Source of the DNA: Rhodanobacteraceae bacterium
GTDB lineage: Bacteria > Pseudomonadota > Gammaproteobacteria > Xanthomonadales > Rhodanobacteraceae
Length of the DNA: 64,000 nucleotides
Reading direction: 5' to 3'
NCBI GenBank assembly: GCA_016790075.1
Contig: JAEUPP010000006.1
Span: 124,001-188,000, forward strand
A program made the translations under genes and the position numbers. Numbering within the stretch: position 1 is the first letter of the stretch; each line of letters starts with the position of its first letter. The notes beneath the pieces were generated by a model. It was not told where the DNA came from. It made no database searches and saw only the letters and a list, made by a program, of their open reading frames with translations. Below are positions 10,628 to 19,759 of this stretch, piece by piece.

Positions 10628-11094
10628 AATATCTGTTCGTCGCCCTTGCCTTCGCCGCCATTGCCACGCCGCTGGCGGCAGCGGAAACACCAGCACGGCC
10701 CGAGCTCAGCATCAAGACGCTGGACGGCAAGCTGTTCACGCTTTCCGAGAATAAGGGGAAATGGGTAATTATTAATTTCTGGGCAACCTGGTGCTCACCT
10801 TGCATCGAGGAACTGCCCGCGCTGTCGCGTTTTGTCTCTGCACACAGCAACGTGCGCGCGATCGGGCTTGCCTACGAAGACACCGACGTCGCCGAGATCA
10901 AGGACTTTCTGGCCAAGCATCCCGTCAGTTTCCCGATCGCGCAGGTTGACACCTTTGACCCGCCCAAATCACTGGAAACGCCACGCGGCTTGCCGACTAC
11001 CTACGTGATCGCGCCTGACGGCAGCATCGCCAAGAAATTCATGGGTCCGATCGACGAGACAGCACTGCGCGCCGTTACCGGCATCAAGGACTAG
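10624..11094 (+). CDS. Periplasmic TlpA/ResA-like thioredoxin-fold protein
   Basis: 156 residues from the ATG at 10624, which overlaps the yihY stop (ATGA). The longer open frame upstream is antisense noise inside yihY. A signal peptide ends near ATPLAAAE at about residue 20. WATWCSPCIEEL gives the CxxC active site (CSPC), and GLPTTYVI gives the cis-Pro loop of thioredoxins. TlpA-like proteins reduce disulfides in exported proteins, for example during cytochrome c or cell-envelope maturation. No client gene is adjacent. The acyP start lies two bases after its stop, so yihY, this gene and acyP look like one operon. Confidence 0.9.
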   Translation: MKYLFVALAFAAIATPLAAAETPARPELSIKTLDGKLFTLSENKGKWVIINFWATWCSPCIEELPALSRFVSAHSNVRAIGLAYEDTDVAEIKDFLAKHPVSFPIAQVDTFDPPKSLETPRGLPTTYVIAPDGSIAKKFMGPIDETALRAVTGIKD

Positions 11095-11096
11095 CC

Positions 11097-11363
11097 ATGG
11101 CCGCGGCTCGCTTCCTGGTCAGTGGCCGCGTGCAAGGCGTGTTCTTCCGCGCGTCTACGCGTGAACAGGCGCTGCGGCTGCGTCTTTGCGGCTACGCGAA
11201 CAACCTGCACGATGGACGCGTCGAAGTCTTTGCCGAGGGCGAGGCTGCCGCGCTGGACCAGCTAGAGCAATGGCTGCGGCGCGGGCCGCCGCTCGCGCGA
11301 GTCGATGCGCTGCAGCGCGAGCCGGCGGACGCCCAAGGTCGCGAAGGATTCGTTACTGGCTGA
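11097..11363 (+). CDS. acyP: Acylphosphatase
   Basis: 88 residues, the usual size. VSGRVQGVFFRASTREQA contains the catalytic Arg and the phosphate-binding loop, and GYANNLHDGRVEV contains the catalytic Asn. The enzyme hydrolyses acyl phosphates such as carbamoyl phosphate in the cytoplasm. It starts two bases after the thioredoxin-like gene, as the last gene of a probable three-gene operon. Confidence 0.93.
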   Translation: MAAARFLVSGRVQGVFFRASTREQALRLRLCGYANNLHDGRVEVFAEGEAAALDQLEQWLRRGPPLARVDALQREPADAQGREGFVTG

Positions 11364-11387
11364 ACGCATCGCTGCGCCCGCGGCGGA

Positions 11388-12164
11388 TCACCAATGTGTG
11401 GCTATCCAGCGCGTGGCGTCGGCGACCTTCTCCTTGCCCGGCTTGCTCTTGAGCCTGGGTAGCTTCAGCGGCTTCTGTTGAGCCGGGTGATCGGGCAGCC
11501 AGTCGAGCAGGTGCCGTATCAGGTTCAGCCGGCCGGCACGCTGGTCGTTGAAATCAACCAGATACCACGGTGCATGATCTGCATGGGTTGCGGCGATCAT
11601 GGCGTCCCGCGCCCTGCCGTATTCGGCGTATTTTTCGCGTGCCGCAAGGTCGACGGGAGAAATTTTCCAGCGCTTGAACGGATCAGCGGCGCGTTCAGCA
11701 AAGCGTTCTTCCTGCTGCGCCTGGTCCACGGTCAGCCAGTACTTCACCAGCAAGGTACCGGCATCGGTCAGCAGGCGCTCGAATACGGGGCATTGCTCAA
11801 GAAACTGGCGGTACTCGGCCTCGCTGCAGTAGCCCATGACCTGCTCGACACCGGCGCGGTTGTACCAGCTGCGATCGAACAGCACGATCTCGCCGGCACA
11901 TGGCAGATGGCCGATGTAGCGTTGGAAATACCACTGCCCACGTTCGGCCTCGCTGGGCTTGGACAGCGCAACGACGCGATAGCCGCGTGTATTGAGTACC
12001 TGCGTGATCGCCTTGATGGCGCCACCCTTGCCGGCGGCGTCGCGCCCCTCGAATACGATGACGAGACGCTTGCCCGCTTCCATCAGCCAGCGCTGTGCGT
12101 CGATAAGCTCGCGCTGCATGGGTTCCAGCGCTGCTTCGTATTCCTTGCGTTTCATATCGCCCAT
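11388..12164 (-). CDS. ppk2: Polyphosphate kinase 2
   Basis: 258 residues, typical of single-domain class I PPK2. FEGRDAAGKGG is the Walker A loop, FDRSWYNRAGVE carries Walker B with the lid-helix Arg, and DPFKRWKIS and YLVDFNDQ are conserved further along. PPK2 moves phosphate between polyphosphate and nucleoside diphosphates, mostly making GTP or ATP from polyphosphate. The start at 12164 has AGGAAG about six bases upstream; MKRKEYE three codons later is an alternative. It converges with acyP, and moaB lies upstream on the same strand with 49 bases between. Confidence 0.93.
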   Translation of the reverse strand: MGDMKRKEYEAALEPMQRELIDAQRWLMEAGKRLVIVFEGRDAAGKGGAIKAITQVLNTRGYRVVALSKPSEAERGQWYFQRYIGHLPCAGEIVLFDRSWYNRAGVEQVMGYCSEAEYRQFLEQCPVFERLLTDAGTLLVKYWLTVDQAQQEERFAERAADPFKRWKISPVDLAAREKYAEYGRARDAMIAATHADHAPWYLVDFNDQRAGRLNLIRHLLDWLPDHPAQQKPLKLPRLKSKPGKEKVADATRWIATHW

Positions 12165-12213
12165 GGCGGCTTCCTGTTGGTAGACCCTGTGTTCAGCGAA
12201 ACGCTACGGAGCC

Positions 12214-12732
12214 CTATTCGCGCAGGCGTGGCATCAGTCCGGCGAGGTTGCAGGGCCTGGTGCGTGCGTCGAGTTGCGCCCGGATCAGTTTTTCCCAGGC
12301 CGTACGGCAAGCCGATGTCGAGCCGGGCAGGCAGAACACGAACGACTGGTTGGCCAGACCAGCGAAGGCGCGCGACTGCAGGGTCGATGTGCCGATTTCC
12401 TCGAAGCTGACCGCGCGGAACATTTCGCCGAAGCCCGGCATGATCTTGTCGAGCAGGGGTTCTACGGCCTCGGGTGTCGTGTCGCGCCCGGTAAAGCCAG
12501 TGCCGCCGGTGATGAGCACACCGTGTACGCGCTCGTCGGCGATCCAGTTCGCGACGACGGCGCGGATGCGGTACTTGTCGTCCTTGACGATAAGACGCTC
12601 CTGCAACGTATGGCCGGCCTCGGCCAACGCGGCGGCGAGATAAGCGCCCGAGGCGTCGTCGGCCAGCGTGCGGGTATCGGAGACGGTAAGCACGCAAAGC
12701 GTGAGCGGGCGGAAGTCGGTATGGGCAGGCAT
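12214..12732 (-). CDS. moaB: Molybdenum cofactor biosynthesis protein B
   Basis: 172 residues. LTVSDTRTLADDASG, ITGGTGFTGRDTTPEA and FEEIGTSTLQSRAFAG are the molybdopterin-binding signatures of the MoaB/MogA fold. CLPGSTSACRTAWEKLI closes the site. MoaB-type proteins adenylylate molybdopterin before Mo insertion or are close inactive relatives. TAGCTT lies only six bases before the ATG and no ribosome binding site is visible, so the mRNA may be leaderless. No other moa gene is in the window. Confidence 0.92.
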   Translation of the reverse strand: MPAHTDFRPLTLCVLTVSDTRTLADDASGAYLAAALAEAGHTLQERLIVKDDKYRIRAVVANWIADERVHGVLITGGTGFTGRDTTPEAVEPLLDKIMPGFGEMFRAVSFEEIGTSTLQSRAFAGLANQSFVFCLPGSTSACRTAWEKLIRAQLDARTRPCNLAGLMPRLRE

Positions 12733-12882
12733 GGGTGAAAGCTAACCCAGGTGCAAGGCCGAAACCACCCTGAGGTTCTGCCGTCGAGCGGAGCCGCGTA
12801 GCACCCCTGTCTCCCAGCGGTTGTCCCAAATCGTCGGAAACGTGTCATCGCGCCGCAGCTCGGCAGGCGGCACACTAGAACC

Positions 12883-13887
12883 ATGACCAGTGCCAGACTC
12901 ACCCGCCGCATCGGTTTCATCGGATTTCCGCTGTTCAACGCGCTCGATCTGACCGGGCCAATGGACGTGTTCACGGCCGCCGCCGAGCTCGAACTCGAGC
13001 GCGCCGGGCCGGGCCGCCGGCCGGTCTATGAAGCGGTCGTCATCGGCCTTGATTCAGCTCCGTTTCGCGCGGAATCGAGACTGACTATCGTGCCGGACAC
13101 GACACTCGCCGACGCCCCGCCGCTCGATACGATTATCGTGCCTGGCGGCTGCGGCGTGCGCGAACCGGCGACCCTCACTGCGCTGGCGCAGTGGCTGCGG
13201 GGGCGACGCGCCCGTCGTATTGCGTCGGTCTGCACCGGTGCCTATGCACTGGCCGAGGCGGGGCTGCTCGACGGCTGCGTCGTGTCGACGCATTGGCGCC
13301 ATGCGCAGGCGCTGGCTGCACGCTATCCGCAGCTCGCCGTCGACGCCGATGCGATTTTCCTGCGCACGGGTCACATTTATACCTCGGCCGGCATCAGCGC
13401 CGGCATCGACCTTGCGCTGGCCCTGGTCGCTGAGGATCACGGTCCGGCGCTTGCGCTTCAGGTCGCGCGCGAACTGGTCGTGCATGTGAAGCGTGACGGA
13501 GGACAGCGCCAGTATTCCGCGCCGCTTGCGTTTCAGACCGCCGCCGGCGACCGCCTGGGCGAACTCGCTGCCTGGATGCTGCGGCACCTCGACGGCGACC
13601 TTTCCCTGGAGCGGTTGGCCGAACGCTGCAGCTTGAGCCGGCGCCAGCTCAGTCGCCGCTTTCGCGAGGCGTTCGGCCTGGCGCCGGCACAGTATGTGGA
13701 ACGGCTGCGCGTCGACGAGGCGCGGCAGCGGCTCGTCGAGAGCCGGACTCCGGTTGATCGGATTGCGAGTGCCGTCGGATTTCGCAGTGTCGATGTATTC
13801 CGCCGCGCGTTCGCACGCCAGATCGGTATTGCGCCGGCGCGGTATCGCGCTCTTTTTCGGGTCGGTGAGTTCGGCAACAAGGAGTAG
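12883..13887 (+). CDS. GlxA-family transcriptional regulator (DJ-1/PfpI domain plus AraC-type HTH)
   Basis: 334 residues. Residues 8-195 form a DJ-1/PfpI-like domain with PGGCGVRE and VCTGAYALAEAG, which has Cys at the nucleophile-elbow position. HWRHAQALAARYP and TSAGISAGIDLAL complete the domain. Residues 225-325 are a two-motif AraC HTH (LERLAERCSLSRRQLSRRF and VDRIASAVGFRSVDVFRRAF). Such proteins regulate amine, arginine or glycine-betaine use in other bacteria; the ligand here is unknown. The serine-hydrolase gene starts five bases after its stop behind AAGGAG, so the two are probably co-transcribed and may be functionally tied. Confidence 0.9.
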   Translation: MTSARLTRRIGFIGFPLFNALDLTGPMDVFTAAAELELERAGPGRRPVYEAVVIGLDSAPFRAESRLTIVPDTTLADAPPLDTIIVPGGCGVREPATLTALAQWLRGRRARRIASVCTGAYALAEAGLLDGCVVSTHWRHAQALAARYPQLAVDADAIFLRTGHIYTSAGISAGIDLALALVAEDHGPALALQVARELVVHVKRDGGQRQYSAPLAFQTAAGDRLGELAAWMLRHLDGDLSLERLAERCSLSRRQLSRRFREAFGLAPAQYVERLRVDEARQRLVESRTPVDRIASAVGFRSVDVFRRAFARQIGIAPARYRALFRVGEFGNKE

Positions 13888-13891
13888 CAAT

Positions 13892-15394
13892 GTGATCGTT
13901 CGTAGTGTTATTGCGCTGGCAACGTGGATGGTGGCAGTGGCTGCGGTGGCGCAGCAGACGCCGAACTTCAGTGCGCTAGAGCAGCGCGTCGCGCGCGAGA
14001 TAGATAGCGGCAACCTGCCGTCGCTTGCGGTTGCCGTTACGCAGGGCGGTCATATCGTCTACGCGCGCGCATTCGGTTACGCCAATGTCGCTGAGCGCAA
14101 GCCGGCGACAGTGCGTACAGCATACGCACTGGCATCCGTAACCAAGCCGATTACGGCGACGGCGGTATTGCAGCTTGCCGAGCGCGGCCGGATTGATCTT
14201 GACGCGCCGGCGCTGAAGTACCTGCCGTCCTGGCGGCTGCAGGCGCCATTCCATAAAGGCCCGATGCCGATGGTACGCCACCTGCTGAGTCACACATCGG
14301 GCCTGGCGACCTATGCGCGCATCCACTACGGTGACGAGATCGCCCGCGCACCCGCGTTGGAGACCAGTGTCGAGCACTACGGCGTGCTCGTGCAGCCGCC
14401 GGGCTCCATAGCCGAGTATTCCAATCTCGGTTACGGCCTGCTCGGACACATCGTTGAAAAGAGCGGTGGATTGCGGTTCGGCGACTACCTCGAACGCCAT
14501 GTGTTCGGGCCGCTGCGCATGGACGACGCGTTCGTTGATAGTCCGGATTCCGCGGTGGCAGAGGTTGCGACGGCGTACGATGTCCAGAACCGCGCCTTGC
14601 CGATGCTGCGCAACGACACGCCGGGTGCCGGCAACGTCTATGCGAGCGCACAGGATCTGATCCGCTTCGCGCAGTTTCATCTCGATCCGGGCACGGCGCG
14701 CAAACCGGTATTGTCGCCACGCAGCGTGCGTCGTATGCAGTCCAAGGGCGATGTGCGGGCGCTGCATCACTACTACTCCGGCGCTTACTACGGCCTGGGC
14801 TGGTATGTGCGTCCGGACGACGGCGGCGAACGCGTGCTCTGGCACGAAGGCGGCATGCCGGGGGCTAGCACCATCATCAAGCTGATTCCCGATCGCCGTA
14901 TCGGCGTCGTCGTGCTCGCAAACAAGACCGAGGTCAACACCTTGACCCAGGCCGTCGCCGACGAGGCACTGCGCGCGTTGCTGCCGGACTATTCGCCGGG
15001 GCCGCTAGACGCGACTGCCAACTATGCACCCTATGCAGCGCAGGCTTTGTTCCGTGGGGAGTGGCGCGGCAGTATCGCGGTAGGTGGTCGCCTGTTGCCG
15101 TGCGAGTTGAGCTTTGCGCCCGACGGCAAGGTCACGCTTGCGTTCGAGTCCGGACCTGGCGCTGAACAGCGCGAGCGCGGCGAGTTCGCCGGCATCGTCT
15201 ATCGAGAATCCTTTATCGGTGCGGTGCCACTGAAGTTGCCTATTGCGGAACAGGCGAACAGTGCTGCCCCGCTGCTGCTGGTGAAGCTCGTGCGTAAGGA
15301 CGACCTGCTGCGGGGTAGTCTTGTCGCGTACTCGTCACCGCAGCGGCTTGAATACCTGCTGCCTGTTGCGCTGAGTCTGACGAAACAACCATGA
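13892..15394 (+). CDS. Secreted serine hydrolase, class C beta-lactamase fold
   Basis: 500 residues from the GTG at 13892, chosen because AAGGAG sits seven bases upstream and the next residues form a signal peptide (IVRSVIALATWMVAVAAVAQ). ASVTKPIT holds the SxxK nucleophile and base, YSNLGYGLLG is the YxN motif, and HEGGMPG replaces the KTG triad. The domain covers about residues 25-370. A 130-residue C-terminal beta-rich domain follows. Relatives hydrolyse D-amino-acid peptides, esters or beta-lactams, and the substrate cannot be predicted. It is directly downstream of the GlxA-type regulator. Confidence 0.88.
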   Translation: MIVRSVIALATWMVAVAAVAQQTPNFSALEQRVAREIDSGNLPSLAVAVTQGGHIVYARAFGYANVAERKPATVRTAYALASVTKPITATAVLQLAERGRIDLDAPALKYLPSWRLQAPFHKGPMPMVRHLLSHTSGLATYARIHYGDEIARAPALETSVEHYGVLVQPPGSIAEYSNLGYGLLGHIVEKSGGLRFGDYLERHVFGPLRMDDAFVDSPDSAVAEVATAYDVQNRALPMLRNDTPGAGNVYASAQDLIRFAQFHLDPGTARKPVLSPRSVRRMQSKGDVRALHHYYSGAYYGLGWYVRPDDGGERVLWHEGGMPGASTIIKLIPDRRIGVVVLANKTEVNTLTQAVADEALRALLPDYSPGPLDATANYAPYAAQALFRGEWRGSIAVGGRLLPCELSFAPDGKVTLAFESGPGAEQRERGEFAGIVYRESFIGAVPLKLPIAEQANSAAPLLLVKLVRKDDLLRGSLVAYSSPQRLEYLLPVALSLTKQP

Positions 15395-15454
15395 GCTGGG
15401 CGCTGGTGTGGCAGCTGCTAGTGTCCTGCCCCGCAATTAACTATCGAATAGTTC

Positions 15455-15471
15455 CGGGGTCTTTCACCCCG
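15455..15471. terminator. Hairpin between convergent genes
   Basis: CGGGGT-ctttc-ACCCCG is a 6-bp GC-rich stem, 60 bases after the serine-hydrolase stop and 110 bases before the end of the convergent BNR-protein gene. It has no T-run. Its stem and loop strongly resemble the hairpin at 2445-2462 (same TCTTTCA core). Confidence 0.4.
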
Positions 15472-15578
15472 ATACGCCGTTGCCGATCGTCGCCGCAGCG
15501 CCGCTATGCCTCCTCTCGGCGCCTGGTCTCGGGGCGAAATCCCTACGGAATTTCTCCACGTATTTACGGGGCAGGACA

Positions 15579-17885
15579 TCAGGGCTGGAAACCGTTCGCA
15601 AATATGCCATCGAGGTCCGCGTCCAGACTGATTTTCCAGGCGCCGCCGCCGTACAGTCCGGCCACGAGTACATGCGGATTGGCAGCGATTTCGAGATCGA
15701 CCACGACGCTGCCACGGGGCATGCCCAGGGTCATGGGGCTGAAGCTGGTGCCGCCGTCTGTGCTTTCGTAGACGCCGATATCGGTGCCGACGAAGATACG
15801 CTGCGGATTCGCCGTATCGACCATGACGGTGTTGGTGGTCACGCCCGGCAACCCGCTGCCGATAGCGGTCCAGCTGCTGCCGGCGGTGGTGGATTTATAT
15901 AATTTTGTTCCAGTGAACGTGCTGACAGTGACGTAGACCACGCTCGCATTGTCGTGCTGGGTTGCGATGTCCGTGATGCGGGCACCGTTCAGGCCGGAGC
16001 TGATATCGACCCAGTCGGGGCCACCGGGCAGTGCATCGCTGGTGGTGTAGACCTTGCCGCCGGTCGTGCCGGCATACAGGCGCAACGGCGCTACGCCATT
16101 CGGATTCGGATCACTGAACACGGCGACGGGGGAAGCGAATGCGCTACCGGTGCTGGCCCAGGTCGAACCGGTAACAGGGATGCGGAATACCGAATTGCCG
16201 CCGACGAATACGTAGCCCTTGGTCACCGCCAGTGCCGTGACCCACTGGAAGCCGCCGGCGACCAGTCCGCTGGTGCCGACACTGCTGTAGCCCGTGGATC
16301 CGCCGTACATGCCCGCGTAGTTGTTGCTGCGGATGATGCTGGGCAAGTTGCTCGAAGGGTAGCTGGTCTGGAACGTATAGCGCCCGTTTTCCGTGCCGGT
16401 GTCGGGAGCTGACAGGTTCATGAAGCCATCGCCGGTCACGCGCGTCAGATACCAGTTGTTGCTGGTCGAGCGGGCCAGTGAGGAATTGTCCTGCGCGCCG
16501 CCTAACATGCGGTCGGGGTCGCGGCGGTCCAGTGCTATGTCGTAGAACTGGGTCAGCGCGAGACCCTCGTTACGGTGCACAAAGGTCGCGCCGTTGTCGT
16601 TGCTGCGCCACAGTCCCCCGTCGGAGCCGATCCAGAGCCGCGTCGTGCTGTTGCGTGAAAAGTATACATAGTGTATGTCCTGGTGCACGATCTGCGCGCT
16701 GCCCCAGGTTGTGGTCATTGCTGTCCGTGTCGTGCCACTGTCGCTGGACAGGTAGGGCCTTATGGCGCCGATGAGGACGCGGTCGGCGTTGGTCGGGTCG
16801 ACATCTATCGTCAGGTTGTAGCTGCACTGGCCGTCGCAGGCGCCTGTGGCTGTCGTGGTCCAGTTTGCGCCGCCATCGCTGGTCTTGGCGATAGTTCCGC
16901 CGGATGTGTACATGTAGACGACATTGCTGTTGCTGTCGGCCGTGGCCATGCGCACTATGCTCGACGTATCAGCTCGGGAAACACTCCAGCTGACCCCGCT
17001 GTTGGTCGACTTGAGCACGCCGACGCCGTTGATCGATGCCCAGGCGATATTGCCGTCGTTGCGGTCAAAGCGCACGTCCATGCCGCCGCCGCTGCTGGAC
17101 ACACGTGTCCAGTTCAGGCCGTTGTCGGTGCTGCGGTAGATGCCGCTGGTGTTCGACACGCTGCCGTTGACGCAGAGGCCGCGTCCGGCGACCAGCAGGG
17201 TCTGCGGCTGGGTGGGGTGGCGCGCAATCGCATTGATCGTGCTGAGGTTCAGCGTGTTGCTGCCGCTGCCGTTCTTGCGCACGAACGTGAGTCCGGCGTT
17301 GGTCGAATGAAAAATGCCGGTGCCGAAATAATCGGAACAGCCTTCCCACTGGTCGCCGGTGCCGACCCAGACTTCATCGCTGGCCGGGGTAGCGCCGGCG
17401 TAGACCTGGACGGCGCCAATTGCCTGCGAATCCAGCTCATCGGACAGCCGCAGCCAGCTATCGCCGCCATCGGTGGTTTTCCACAGACCGCCCGATGCGC
17501 TGCCGAGGTACTGGATGTTGTCGTCGCCGCGGCGCACTGCCAGCGCCAGGATGCGGCCCGATACCTTGCCCATGGTCCAGCCGGTCATGGTCATGGGACT
17601 AGGGCCCATGGACTGCCAGCGCGGCGCAGCAGCGAGGAGTTCTGGTGTACGCGCGGAGAGAATCGCGCGCTGTTCCTCCAGCGCTTGCCGGCGGTACTGC
17701 ATGGCGCCGGGTTCCTGGTCCAGCCCGCGGGTCTCGCGGAACCAGCGGCGCCGCTGCTCCAGCTGTTCGGGTTCGCCCTGGGTCTTGTCGACTGCCAGCA
17801 GCGCACCGCGCCCCTGCTGTGCTGAAACTGCGGCAGGCAGGCTTGTGGAAAGGAAAAGCAGTGCGGTCAGCAATTCGGTTCGCAT
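15579..17885 (-). CDS. Secreted BNR/sortilin-like beta-propeller protein
   Basis: 768 residues with an N-terminal signal peptide (about 1-22, ending VSAQQ). From residue 100 on there are repeated Asp-box-like elements such as SxDGGxSW: TTDGGDSW, STDNGLNW, SNDNGATF, STTAGSSW and STDGGTSF. These mark a multi-bladed propeller of the kind in sialidases, sortilin/Vps10 domains and xyloglucanases. I see no catalytic residues that fix a reaction. The protein ends DLDGIFANGFQP, a tail shared in form with the neighbouring secreted protein that ends DLLFRDGFGA. It is probably extracellular, in substrate binding or carbohydrate attack. Divergent from the TIM-barrel gene at 18483. Confidence 0.85.
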   Translation of the reverse strand: MRTELLTALLFLSTSLPAAVSAQQGRGALLAVDKTQGEPEQLEQRRRWFRETRGLDQEPGAMQYRRQALEEQRAILSARTPELLAAAPRWQSMGPSPMTMTGWTMGKVSGRILALAVRRGDDNIQYLGSASGGLWKTTDGGDSWLRLSDELDSQAIGAVQVYAGATPASDEVWVGTGDQWEGCSDYFGTGIFHSTNAGLTFVRKNGSGSNTLNLSTINAIARHPTQPQTLLVAGRGLCVNGSVSNTSGIYRSTDNGLNWTRVSSSGGGMDVRFDRNDGNIAWASINGVGVLKSTNSGVSWSVSRADTSSIVRMATADSNSNVVYMYTSGGTIAKTSDGGANWTTTATGACDGQCSYNLTIDVDPTNADRVLIGAIRPYLSSDSGTTRTAMTTTWGSAQIVHQDIHYVYFSRNSTTRLWIGSDGGLWRSNDNGATFVHRNEGLALTQFYDIALDRRDPDRMLGGAQDNSSLARSTSNNWYLTRVTGDGFMNLSAPDTGTENGRYTFQTSYPSSNLPSIIRSNNYAGMYGGSTGYSSVGTSGLVAGGFQWVTALAVTKGYVFVGGNSVFRIPVTGSTWASTGSAFASPVAVFSDPNPNGVAPLRLYAGTTGGKVYTTSDALPGGPDWVDISSGLNGARITDIATQHDNASVVYVTVSTFTGTKLYKSTTAGSSWTAIGSGLPGVTTNTVMVDTANPQRIFVGTDIGVYESTDGGTSFSPMTLGMPRGSVVVDLEIAANPHVLVAGLYGGGAWKISLDADLDGIFANGFQP

Positions 17886-18482
17886 GGAAATTTACTTTAT
17901 GTATGGAGTTGAACTGTCGTTCGACAGGCTGAAGCTTCGCGCCATGATTGCGCCTTATCTCCGCTGCCGAAATCCTTGTCGGACGAGTTTGTGATTGATT
18001 TCACGCAACGGCCGGCAGTACGCGAGCGCATGGTGTGAGTCGCAAAGAGGTACAGGCCGCGCCTGATCCAGGCCAACGATGCCAGGTTATTGCTCATGGT
18101 CGGCGCCGATAGACACCGGAGCACGTGTACAGCGTCCGCTGCCGCAGACACCGAGATTCGCGGAAAGATGGCTGAAGCCGGCCTATGAGTTCGATCCGCG
18201 GGCTCTTACTAGCAATGCCCTAGGATTACCGACGTTCAGGGAATTTCAAGGACCTGCTCATTCGCTTGACCAAATCCGCCTGCGTCTATCGTCATAGACG
18301 CACTCGCGCACTCGACTTGCTACCAAATCGGTGTTCATGGCTAGTGCAGGATCACAGTCCGGCATGCGCTGGCCGCGGTGCATTCAAGTCCATCCCTTCG
18401 GGGGTGTCCAGATTTGTAGCCTTTGGTACAAAATTCGTGGCTGTTCAATCCGTCACCTGACTTGCAATGCGGGAGAGAGGCG
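17886..18482. other. Gene-free interval between two divergent secreted-protein genes
   Basis: About 600 bases with no credible gene. The clearest structure is a perfect 9-bp inverted repeat at 18281-18302. Upstream regions of both secreted-protein genes lie here, so shared regulation is possible, but I found no convincing -35/-10 pair. Confidence 0.45.
18281..18302. repeat. Perfect 9-bp inverted repeat with 4-base loop
   Basis: TGCGTCTAT (18281-18289), loop CGTC, ATAGACGCA (18294-18302). It lies 180 bases before the glycosidase-like gene start. It may be an operator or an RNA hairpin; no T-run follows. Confidence 0.5.
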
Positions 18483-19466
18483 ATGCGCTTGGTTGCTGGT
18501 TGTTTTCTGGCTTTGTTCTGCAGCGGGGTTCTGGCCCAGAATCTGCGTCCGGGCCGCCTCCTCATCTTCTATGCGTGGCCCAGCACCATCAACGGCGCCA
18601 ACGCCAATGTCGCTGTTGCTGCCGGACACTTCGGTCAATACAGCCACGTCGTTCTCGGCAATGGCTTGCAAGACGCTGCTCACCCGGACCACCAGCGCAC
18701 GCGTAGCATCATGGCTCATGCGGGTACGGCGCAGACGTTGTTTTTCGGCTATATCCCGCTGGGCGCCCGCCCGGGGGACTTCAATCTCAGCCTCGGCGCT
18801 ATTGCACAGCGAGTCCAGCAGTGGGCGGCGATGGGAGTGGACGGCATTCTTCTCGACGAATACGGTTACGACTATGGCGTTACGCGGGAGCGGCAGAATG
18901 CGGCAGTTTCCGCCGTGCGAGCTCAATCCTTGGCCGTAATCGCAAACTCCTGGCGGCCGGAAGATGCTTTTGGCAGTCAGGTTTCCGGCGCAAACGCCTC
19001 TGGTGCAGCAACCCTGCTCGACAGCCGCGATTACTATCTGTCGGAAAGCCATCAGCTCCGCAACGGTGTACTGGTCGATCCGGCGGCATGGCTGGCCAAG
19101 GAGCAATCTGTCTCGCAGTTTCGCGCCCAGATCGGGTTCAAGGTTCTTTCGGTCACTACTTCCGATCTTAGCGGTACGTTCAACGCTCAGTGGTGGAACT
19201 ATGCTTGGTACTCTGCCGCGCTGTTCGATCACGCGGCGGTTGGCTGGGGGGAGCTGTACTATTCCGCCGGAAACGCGCTCGCGCCATTTCGCGCGCGCCC
19301 CGCGCCCGACACTCAACCCTTCCTCACGAATCTTGTCATCACTGGTACACGTTTCTCACGCCGTACATGTATCCAGGAACTATGGATTGATACCGCGAAT
19401 GCGAGCAGTGGTCATTCGGATACTGCATCCTGCGACCTGCTGTTCCGCGACGGATTCGGGGCATAG
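18483..19466 (+). CDS. Secreted TIM-barrel protein, GH114-like
   Basis: 327 residues from the ATG at 18483, just after GGGAGAGAGG. An in-frame start at 18423 would bury the signal peptide. The signal peptide ends at VLAQN (about residue 19). LLIFYAWPSTING opens the barrel, and MGVDGILLDEYGYDYG places acidic residues at the end of a central strand, as in endo-alpha-1,4-polygalactosaminidase (GH114) and TM1410-like proteins. VIANSWRPEDAF follows as a later strand. Polysaccharide hydrolysis is inferred from fold only. Two cysteines lie near the end, and the protein finishes DLLFRDGFGA, like the IFANGF tail of the divergent BNR protein. Confidence 0.75.
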   Translation: MRLVAGCFLALFCSGVLAQNLRPGRLLIFYAWPSTINGANANVAVAAGHFGQYSHVVLGNGLQDAAHPDHQRTRSIMAHAGTAQTLFFGYIPLGARPGDFNLSLGAIAQRVQQWAAMGVDGILLDEYGYDYGVTRERQNAAVSAVRAQSLAVIANSWRPEDAFGSQVSGANASGAATLLDSRDYYLSESHQLRNGVLVDPAAWLAKEQSVSQFRAQIGFKVLSVTTSDLSGTFNAQWWNYAWYSAALFDHAAVGWGELYYSAGNALAPFRARPAPDTQPFLTNLVITGTRFSRRTCIQELWIDTANASSGHSDTASCDLLFRDGFGA

Positions 19467-19591
19467 GTGTGGTTTCGCGGACGCCGCACGCCGCCATTGA
19501 GTGCGCGACTTCGTGGTCACCCGCTGTTCTGAAATTTCCCCGGCACGTCCGAGGTGTTTTCGCAGGTGCTCGCGAAAGTGAAAGCAGCGCA

Positions 19592-19638
19592 GGCTTCCAG
19601 ACCGCGCAGCCATGGGCACGACCTCGCTCCTGGAAGCC
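19592..19638. repeat. Separated 9-bp inverted repeat
   Basis: GGCTTCCAG (19592-19600) and CTGGAAGCC (19630-19638) are perfect complements 29 bases apart. They lie between the convergent glycosidase-like gene and the RND permease gene. A role in ending transcription is possible, but there is no T-run. Confidence 0.3.
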
Positions 19639-19759
19639 TCATCTTCGGGATGCCGTGCATGTCCGAGTCCTTGTTCCGCTCGCCGTCCGATGTGAGCCAG
19701 GCGGGTTGCCGCCTGACTGCGCACCCTTCAGCCGCCAAGCTGTCTTCGTGGGTTGGGTA

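Noticed and set aside
18453-19316. 287-codon minus-strand open frame
   Set aside because: Antisense to the TIM-barrel gene, which has a signal peptide, ribosome binding site and family motifs.
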